Below are positions 33,632-39,007 of a DNA stretch of 39,007 nucleotides, piece after piece. A program made the translations under genes and the position numbers. The stretch covers positions 1 through 39,007 of the forward strand of contig JBBIQI010000004.1 of assembly GCA_037442465.1 (NCBI GenBank), given 5' to 3'. Below the pieces are notes generated by a model. The model saw only the letters and a list, made by a program, of their open reading frames with translations, was not told the DNA's origin and did not search any database. The stretch comes from DSNY01 sp037442465 (GTDB lineage Bacteria; Pseudomonadota; Gammaproteobacteria; Burkholderiales; Burkholderiaceae_F). Every line of letters begins with the position of its first letter. The stretch's first letter is position 1.

Positions 33632-35227
33632 CTACTTGACCACCGGCGGGGTCTCGAAGGTGTGGAACGGCGCCGGCGACGGTACGGTCCACTCGAGCCC
33701 CCCGTCCTTGGCGTCGAAGTAATTGGGCGCCGCCTTCGGCCCGCCGCGAATGCACTTGACCACGATGTACAGGAACAGCAGTTGCGACAGGCCGAAGCCG
33801 AACGCACCGATCGAAGCCACCATGTTGAAGTCGGCGAACTGCATCGGATAGTCCGCGTAGCGGCGCGGCATGCCGGCCAGGCCGAGGAAGTGCATCGGGA
33901 AGAACGTGATGTTGAAGAACACGATCGACAACCAGAAGTGCCACTTGCCGAGCTTCTCGTCGTACATGTGGCCCGTCCACTTCGGTAGCCAGAAGTAGGT
34001 GCCGCCGAACAGCGCGAACAGCGAACCCGCGACCAGCACGTAGTGGAAGTGCGCCACGACGTAGTACGTGTCCTGGATCTGTATGTCGATCGGCGCCATC
34101 GCGCAGATCAGGCCGGTGAAGCCGCCCATCGTGAACACGAAGATGAAGCCGACCGCGAACAGCATCGGCGTCTCGAACGTCATGCTGCCGCGCCACATCG
34201 TCGCCAGCCAGTTGAAGATCTTCACGCCGGTCGGCACCGCGATCAGCATCGTCGCGTACATGAAGAAAAGCTGTCCCGTCACGGGCATGCCGGTGGTGAA
34301 CATGTGGTGCGCCCACACGATAAACGACAGGATCGCGATCGAGGCGGTCGCGTACACCATCGACGCGTAGCCGAACAGGGGCTTGCGCGCGAACACAGGC
34401 ACGATCTGACTGATGATCCCGAACGCCGGCAGGATCATGATGTACACCTCCGGGTGCCCGAAGAACCAGAAGATGTGCTGGTACATCACCGGGTCGCCGC
34501 CGCCGGCGGCGTTGAAGAACGAGGTGCCGAAATGCCGGTCGGTCAGCGTCATCGTGATCGCCCCCGCCAGCACCGGCATCACCGCGATCAGCAGGTAGGC
34601 GGTGATCAGCCAGGTCCAGCAGAACATCGGCATCTTCATCAGCGTCATCCCGGGCGCGCGCATGTTCAGGATGGTCGTGATGATGTTGATCGACCCCATG
34701 ATCGAGCTCGCCCCCATGATGTGCAGCGCAAAGATCGCCATGTCCATGCCGGGGCCCATCTGCACCGTCAGCGGCGCGTACAGCGTCCAGCCGGCCGCGG
34801 TGGCGCCGCCGGGCACGAAGAACGAGGCGACCACCAGCAGCGCCGCGGGCGGCAGCAGCCAGAAGCTGAAGTTGTTCATCCGCGCGAAAGCCATGTCGGG
34901 CGCGCCGATCTGCAGCGGAATCATCCAGTTCGCGAAGCCGACGAACGCCGGCATGATCGCGCCGAACACCATGATCACGCCGTGCATCGTCGTGAGCTGG
35001 TTGAAGAACTCCGGCGCGAAGACCTGCAGCCCGGGCTGAAACAGCTCGGTGCGGATGCCGAGCGCCAGCACGCCGCCGACCAGGAACATCGTGAACGAGA
35101 ACCACAGGTACATCGTGCCGATGTCCTTGTGGTTGGTCGCGTATAGCCAGCGCCGCCAGCCGTGCGGATGATCGTGCGCGTGATCGTGGGCGTGGCCGGC
35201 GATCTGCTCGGGAGTGACTGCGCTCAT
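33632..35227 (-). CDS. ctaD: Cytochrome c oxidase subunit I
   Basis: Catalytic subunit, 531 residues, twelve helices, carrying heme a and the heme a3-CuB oxygen-reduction site. Heme a ligand His lies in TTMHGVIMVFGAIMP. The CuB/Tyr region is FFGHPEVYIMILPAFG with GTP-independent HH pair in WAHHMFTTGMP, and the a3/a ligands are in YYVVAHFHYVLVAGS. The N-terminus carries a His-rich segment (AGHAHDHAHDHPHGW), probably metal-binding or spacer. AAGGAG 6 nt upstream supports the ATG. A 144-nt gap separates it from ctaC. Confidence 0.98.
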   Translation of the reverse strand: MSAVTPEQIAGHAHDHAHDHPHGWRRWLYATNHKDIGTMYLWFSFTMFLVGGVLALGIRTELFQPGLQVFAPEFFNQLTTMHGVIMVFGAIMPAFVGFANWMIPLQIGAPDMAFARMNNFSFWLLPPAALLVVASFFVPGGATAAGWTLYAPLTVQMGPGMDMAIFALHIMGASSIMGSINIITTILNMRAPGMTLMKMPMFCWTWLITAYLLIAVMPVLAGAITMTLTDRHFGTSFFNAAGGGDPVMYQHIFWFFGHPEVYIMILPAFGIISQIVPVFARKPLFGYASMVYATASIAILSFIVWAHHMFTTGMPVTGQLFFMYATMLIAVPTGVKIFNWLATMWRGSMTFETPMLFAVGFIFVFTMGGFTGLICAMAPIDIQIQDTYYVVAHFHYVLVAGSLFALFGGTYFWLPKWTGHMYDEKLGKWHFWLSIVFFNITFFPMHFLGLAGMPRRYADYPMQFADFNMVASIGAFGFGLSQLLFLYIVVKCIRGGPKAAPNYFDAKDGGLEWTVPSPAPFHTFETPPVVK

Positions 35228-35371
35228 CGTTGCTCCTTGTTGCCTGCTGCTTTAATTCGTGTCGGTTCTGCTGTACGTGCGGCTTCGCTCAACCGGATTT
35301 CCGCCTGTTCGCCGACGACGCCCTCGCCGCTTTTGGCCGCGGCGGCTCGCATCCGTCGGCGCAGCGATACG

Positions 35372-36508
35372 TCACTTGCGTGCGGCTTTGAACTCTGCCG
35401 GCTGCACGGCGGCGCCGGCCTTGTTGCCCCAGGCGTTCTTCGTGTACGTGGCCACGGCCGCGAGTTCGACGTCGCTCAGTCCCTTCCACGACGGCATCGC
35501 GCCCTTGCCGTTGAGCAGGATCGCGATCTGCTGCGGCGTGTTCATCACGACCGCGCTGCCATCGAGCGGCGGGAACGCGCCCTTGACGCCCTGCCCATTG
35601 GCCTGGTGGCAGGCCTGGCAGTTGGCCGCATACACCTTCGCGCCGCGCTCCTGCAGTTCGGCGACGGTCCAGGTCTTGTTCGGATCGTCGGCAGCCGCCG
35701 CCAGCGCGGCCTTCTTCTGCGCGACCCACTTGGTGTAGTCCTCGGCGGAGACGACGCGCACAACGATCGGCATGAACGCGTGGTCGCGCCCGCACAGTTC
35801 GGCGCACTGCCCGCGGTAGGTTCCGACCTGTTCGGCGCGGAACCAGGTGTCGCGCACGAAGCCGGGAATGGCGTCCTGCTTGACGCCGAATGCCGGGACG
35901 TACCAGGCGTGAATCACGTCGTTGGCCGTCGTGATCACGCGCACCTTCTTGCCGACCGGGACGACCAGTTCGTTGTCGACCTCGATCAGGTACGTGTTCG
36001 ACTTCGGCGCCTTGCCTTCGATCTGCTCGCGCGGCGTGGCCAGCGTCGACAGGAACGAAATGCCCTCGCCTTCTCCCTTGAGATAGTCGTAGCCCCACTT
36101 CCACTGATAGCCGGTGACCTTGATCGTCAGGTCGGCGTTGGTCGTGTCCTTCATCGCGACCACCGTCTTCGTCGCCGGCAGCGCCATGCCGATCACGATC
36201 AGGAAGGGGATCACGGTCCAGACGACCTCGACCTTCGTGCTCTCGTGGAAATCGGCCGGCTGCGCGCCCTTGGACTTGCGGTGCGCCCAGATCGAATAGA
36301 ACATGACGCCGAACACCGCGACGAAGATCACGCCGCAGATGATCAGCATCATCCAGTGCAGCCAATGGATGTCGCGCGCGATCTGCGTGACCGGCGGCGC
36401 AAGGTTGTACTTGCTCTGGATCGCGTCCGCGCTGCCGGCGGCCGCCAGCGCAAGCGCGGCGAACGTCGTGCGGAGTGGCGTCGATTTCGAGTGACCAGTT
36501 CTTGTCAT
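35372..36508 (-). CDS. ctaC: Cytochrome c oxidase subunit II with cytochrome c domain
   Basis: 378 residues. A signal peptide (about 1-29), two membrane helices (about 53-74 and 95-115), and a periplasmic cupredoxin domain holding the CuA site: His200, then C235-AEL-C239, His243 and Met246. A fused C-terminal cytochrome c domain has CQACH (297-301) and a late Met in GAMPSWKGLSD. The fusion (caa3-like layout) lets subunit II take electrons via its own heme c. The gene lies 42 nt after the DUF2244 gene and 144 nt before ctaD. Confidence 0.97.
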   Translation of the reverse strand: MTRTGHSKSTPLRTTFAALALAAAGSADAIQSKYNLAPPVTQIARDIHWLHWMMLIICGVIFVAVFGVMFYSIWAHRKSKGAQPADFHESTKVEVVWTVIPFLIVIGMALPATKTVVAMKDTTNADLTIKVTGYQWKWGYDYLKGEGEGISFLSTLATPREQIEGKAPKSNTYLIEVDNELVVPVGKKVRVITTANDVIHAWYVPAFGVKQDAIPGFVRDTWFRAEQVGTYRGQCAELCGRDHAFMPIVVRVVSAEDYTKWVAQKKAALAAAADDPNKTWTVAELQERGAKVYAANCQACHQANGQGVKGAFPPLDGSAVVMNTPQQIAILLNGKGAMPSWKGLSDVELAAVATYTKNAWGNKAGAAVQPAEFKAARK

Positions 36509-36550
36509 CGCGTTTCCTGCACCGGCTTGCGCCGTGTGTCGTCTCCTGTC

Positions 36551-37003
36551 TCAAACCCTCGCCGCCGCGGCCGCCCGCAGCGCGTCCGCCAGCTCATGCG
36601 CCAGCGCGGCGCGCCTGTCGAGCGACAAATGGCGCCCGACCGCCACGCGCGCGCCGTGCGCGGCCAGGTACACGCCCTCGGCCGCCGACTCGACGCGTGT
36701 CCACGCCGCCAGCGCGCTCCACTCGGTCGCGCGCGCCGCGTCGATCCGACGCACCGTCACCACGCCATCGCGCAGCTCGATGCGCTCGTAATCGGCGGCG
36801 TGCCGGCCGTAGGCGAAGAAGGCCGCCGCCACGGCGAGCACTTCCATCCCCACGAAAGGCAGCACGAGCCACAGACCCTGAGCTGCAAAAGCCGCACCAA
36901 AGGCGAACGACACCGCCACGATCGATGCGAACACCAGCGCGAGCTGCCGCGGACTGGCAGAGCAGTTGCGCTTGATGGTCCATGCGGTGACGTGTTCGTT
37001 CAT
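36551..37003 (-). CDS. DUF2244 family membrane protein
   Basis: 150 residues, first gene of the oxidase operon. Two membrane helices (about 20-40 and 43-65) follow a short N-terminus, WTIKRNCSASPRQL. The remainder is a small cytosolic or periplasmic domain with YERIELRDGVVTVRR. DUF2244 proteins are often found next to oxidase subunit II genes but have no assigned function. Its stop is 42 nt from ctaC, so cotranscription is likely. The upstream frame is open but carries the leader hairpins and is not counted. Confidence 0.85.
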   Translation of the reverse strand: MNEHVTAWTIKRNCSASPRQLALVFASIVAVSFAFGAAFAAQGLWLVLPFVGMEVLAVAAAFFAYGRHAADYERIELRDGVVTVRRIDAARATEWSALAAWTRVESAAEGVYLAAHGARVAVGRHLSLDRRAALAHELADALRAAAAARV

Positions 37004-37052
37004 CGACGAGGCTTCCGACAATTCTGGCGCCGAGTCAGGTGCTGCGACGAAG

Positions 37053-37088
37053 CCCCGACGAAGGACGGGGTCGCGGATCAGCGACCCC
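37053..37088 (-). promoter_or_regulatory. Competing hairpins in the oxidase operon leader
   Basis: In the minus-strand transcript, GGGGTCGC (37088-37081) can pair perfectly with GCGACCCC (37074-37067). The CCCC at 37070-37067 is also the 5' arm of a second hairpin CCCCG...CGGGG ending at 37053. The two stems share bases and cannot form together. No T-run is seen, so a regulatory role is only suggested. Confidence 0.45.
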
Positions 37089-37106
37089 TGCGCGAAACGG
37101 GGCGGA

Positions 37107-37136
37107 GTATAAGGCGTGCGGAAAAACCGCGGCAAG
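37107..37136 (-). promoter_or_regulatory. Predicted sigma70 promoter of the oxidase operon
   Basis: On the minus strand TTGCCG (37136-37131) and TATACT (37112-37107, 5 of 6 to the -10 consensus) are separated by 18 nt. Transcription would start near 37100, about 97 nt before the DUF2244 ATG. Confidence 0.5.
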
Positions 37137-37211
37137 CGACCGCGCTTGAATTCGTAGGATCGATCCCCCGTCACGCGACCGCCTGCGGTGCAGCAAGCGC
37201 GGTGACGCGCA

Positions 37212-38171
37212 TCACACGGGCGGATCGCGCCCATCGGCGCCGCGGCGCGCCGCCAATCCTCGGCGCAGATGCTCGAGCGGAATGCTCGTCGCCGCCGCCA
37301 CGCGGGGCAAAGGTTTCCGCGCATGGCCATAGGCGACTTCGAAGGTCAGCGCGATGCGCCCGTGCGCGTCGCGCTGTGCCGCGAGCGCGTCGATCAGCGC
37401 GTGCGCACGCCGCGTCGGGATGAACGTCGTGCAGCGGTCGTCGCGCGGATTGCCGCCGAGCGCGGAGACTTCGCGCAGCAGCGCCAGCGGCGACGCATAA
37501 GTCAGCGTCAGCACTTCCGCGTCCATCACCGGCGCGGCAAAGCCGGCGGCCGCCAGCATGTCGCCGTAGTCGTGCATGTCCAGGAAGGGCAGCGGGCGCG
37601 CCTCGGGCAGCGCCTGCATGCAGGCCGCGCGCAACTGCTTGGCCGTATCGGGACCGAAGCAGCTGAAAAGCAGCAGGCCGTCGTCGCGCAGCACGCGCTT
37701 GCACTCGGCAAGCACGGTGCGCGGCGCCGGATGCCAGTGCAGCATCAGGTTGGAAAACGCCAGGTCGATGGTCGCGTCGGCGAAGGGCAGCGCGCCGGCG
37801 TCCGCGCACGCGCGCCAGGCGCGCTGCGTGCGCAGCAGACGCGTCAGCAGTCCTGCGCGTGGCGCTGCCGCGCGCAGCATCGGCACCGACACGTCGATGC
37901 CGATCCAGGCGGCATCGGGATAACGCGCAAGCAACGCATCGCGCGCGCCGCCGGCGCCGCAGCCGATGTCGGCGATGCGGCGCGGCGCAAGCTTCACGTA
38001 GTCGAGCCGCTCGATCAGTCGGCGCCCCACCTCGCGCACTAGCGCATCGTTCGCCCGAAAGCGCTGCACGCGTCGGTCGAACTGCCGCCGCACGGTCTCG
38101 ACGCGCACCGGCAGGCGCGGCGGATCGATGCGCTCGGGCACACGCCCCGAGGTTGGCGGGCTATGCGACAT
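37212..38171 (-). CDS. bioC: BioC-type SAM-dependent methyltransferase
   Basis: 319 residues. The N-terminal half is a class I methyltransferase with motif I ADIGCGAGG (67-75), acidic motif II GIDVS (Asp93) and IDLAFSNLMLHWHPAP. The N-terminal RVETVRRQFDRRVQRFRANDALVREVGRRLIERLDYVKL matches malonyl-ACP O-methyltransferase BioC, which starts biotin pimeloyl synthesis. The C-terminal region is longer than E. coli BioC. No other biotin genes are nearby, so the exact substrate is inferred from the N-terminus. The ATG at 38171 was preferred over an upstream frame opening. Divergent from comF. Confidence 0.75.
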   Translation of the reverse strand: MSHSPPTSGRVPERIDPPRLPVRVETVRRQFDRRVQRFRANDALVREVGRRLIERLDYVKLAPRRIADIGCGAGGARDALLARYPDAAWIGIDVSVPMLRAAAPRAGLLTRLLRTQRAWRACADAGALPFADATIDLAFSNLMLHWHPAPRTVLAECKRVLRDDGLLLFSCFGPDTAKQLRAACMQALPEARPLPFLDMHDYGDMLAAAGFAAPVMDAEVLTLTYASPLALLREVSALGGNPRDDRCTTFIPTRRAHALIDALAAQRDAHGRIALTFEVAYGHARKPLPRVAAATSIPLEHLRRGLAARRGADGRDPPV

Positions 38172-38213
38172 GGCGCGATGATGCCAGCGTGCCCGCCTTC
38201 GACGCGGCCCGAT

Positions 38214-38939
38214 ATGCTGCATGCCTCGACCCGCGTGCCGCCCGTGTTACGCGCCCTTGCCTCGACACTACGCCGCTGCTTCGCGCAGCGCTGCGCGGTC
38301 TGTGGCATCGTCCCCGGCGCACCGCTGTGCGACGGTTGCGCGGCCGACTATTTCGCGACCGACGTGCCCCGCTGCGCGCAGTGCGCGCTGCGCGTGGTGC
38401 AGGCGGGCGACGCGGTCGTGTGCGGGCGTTGCCTGCGCGAGCCGCCAAGTTACGACGCCACCTTCGCGCTCGCCGACTACGCACCGCCGGTCGACGCCAT
38501 GGTCATCGCGCTGAAATTCGGCCATCGCCTCGAGCTCGCCCGCGTGTTCGGCGAGCTGCTCGCGGAGCGGATCGGCGAGCGGCTGCCGGGCGACGCGCTA
38601 CTGGCCCCGGTGCCGCTCGCCTTCGAGCGGCACGCCGAACGCGGCTTCAACCAGGCGCGCGAGATTGCGCGTACCGTCGCGCGCCGCCTGGCCCTGCCGC
38701 TGGCCGCCGAGGCGCTCGTGCGGATCAAGCACGGTGCGCCGCAGGAAAAACTCACGCTAGCTGCGCGCCGGCGCAACGTGCGCGGCGCTTTCGCCGCGCG
38801 CGCCGACGTGCGCGGTCGCACGGTCGTCGTCGTCGACGACGTGATGACCAGTGGCGCCACGCTCGACGAGGTCGCCGCGGTGCTCAAGCGCGCCGGTGCG
38901 GCGCGCGTGCTCAACCTGGTCGTTGCGCGCACGCCTTGA
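38214..38939 (+). CDS. ComF family phosphoribosyltransferase-like protein
   Basis: About 241 residues. An N-terminal double zinc-finger-like region has cysteines 27, 30, 39 and 42 and a second set 54, 57, 70 and 73. The phosphoribosyltransferase fold follows, with the PRPP-binding loop VVVVDDVMTSGAT (204-216) and the ComF-typical RGFNQAREIARTVAR and RRRNVRGAF. ComF proteins act in DNA uptake in competent bacteria, but many proteobacterial relatives (GntX-like) have no defined role. Starts at 38178, 38181 or 38163 are also open and would overlap the divergent bioC start; 38214 avoids this. It ends the coding part of the window. Confidence 0.88.
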   Translation: MLHASTRVPPVLRALASTLRRCFAQRCAVCGIVPGAPLCDGCAADYFATDVPRCAQCALRVVQAGDAVVCGRCLREPPSYDATFALADYAPPVDAMVIALKFGHRLELARVFGELLAERIGERLPGDALLAPVPLAFERHAERGFNQAREIARTVARRLALPLAAEALVRIKHGAPQEKLTLAARRRNVRGAFAARADVRGRTVVVVDDVMTSGATLDEVAAVLKRAGAARVLNLVVARTP

Positions 38940-38952
38940 GCGCGGCCAGCGG

Positions 38953-38970
38953 CTAGCCCGGATATTTCAC
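38953..38970 (+). repeat. 18-bp dispersed repeat, copy 2
   Basis: CTAGCCCGGATATTTCAC, identical to the minus strand at 58-75, lies 13 nt after the comF stop. In both places the repeat follows the 3' end of an outward-facing gene; the next bases differ (GAGG here, GGGG there). Confidence 0.7.
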
Positions 38971-39007
38971 GAGGTCGCCCCCGTTTGCGTGCGTTCTGTG
39001 TCGGTGA

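Noticed and set aside
35162..37423. 753-residue plus-strand frame over ctaC and DUF2244
   Set aside because: Antisense to well-supported oxidase genes, Arg/His-rich and without family features.

Overview
The window is high-GC, gene-dense chromosomal DNA from a beta-proteobacterium, most likely of the order Burkholderiales. The evidence is the set of small proteins that accompany its aa3-type cytochrome c oxidase locus (DUF2970, a DUF2909 twin-transmembrane protein, a 38-residue oxidase assembly protein, CtaG/Cox11, SURF1), the rsmD-coaD / ftsY / ftsEX-rpoH neighbourhood, and the protein sequences themselves. No tRNA, rRNA, CRISPR array, prophage or complete insertion sequence is visible. Nearly all of the window is core metabolism and cell biology; the unusual material is mostly in the spaces between genes.

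Layout. 1-4.2 kb: a DUF418 membrane protein, coaD and rsmD on the minus strand, ftsY on the plus strand, and a small Cys-rich NOSP-family protein (minus). 4.3-10.2 kb: a complete dipeptide/oligopeptide ABC importer (binding protein, two permeases, two ATPases) with hairpin-bearing spacers between several of its genes. 10.2-12.5 kb: a repeat-rich spacer (six-copy 24-bp tandem array running into a 74-nt dispersed element), then two amino-acid deacylase-type hydrolases that may process the imported substrates. 12.4-17.8 kb: a CPBP membrane protease, then a polyphosphate group: exopolyphosphatase coupled to a small thioredoxin-like protein (plus) facing sixA and ppk (minus). 17.8-21.4 kb: a repeat-bearing spacer, ftsE, ftsX and rpoH. 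The rpoH promoter lies inside a nearly perfect CIRCE operator (the HrcA binding site), and the gene ends in a canonical terminator. 21.4-22.3 kb: a two-gene unit of unknown function whose first product resembles 2-oxoglutarate/Fe(II) oxygenases.

22.3-37.0 kb is the cytochrome oxidase locus on the minus strand. In transcription order it runs DUF2244, ctaC, ctaD, a 38-aa assembly protein, ctaG, DUF2970, ctaE; then, after an interruption, SURF1, a SCO-like membrane protein, ctaA (heme A synthase), ctaB (heme O synthase) and SCO1. Together these make the oxidase subunits, insert CuA/CuB and make heme A. The interruption is a plus-strand stress-kinase operon, prkA-yeaH(DUF444)-spoVR, together with the plus-strand DUF2909 gene. 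A sigma70-like promoter and a leader with competing hairpins precede the oxidase operon. 37.2-38.9 kb: a BioC-type methyltransferase and a divergent comF-type phosphoribosyltransferase.

The same 18-bp sequence lies just beyond the 3' end of the outermost gene at each end of the window (58-75 and 38953-38970, inverted), so it looks like a dispersed repeat placed after convergently oriented outer genes. The most notable items are the CIRCE-controlled rpoH promoter, the tandem array joined to the 74-nt element, the second SCO-like protein, the prkA operon inside the oxidase assembly locus, and the unknown oxygenase-like pair. I see no clear multi-gene defence or mobile system.
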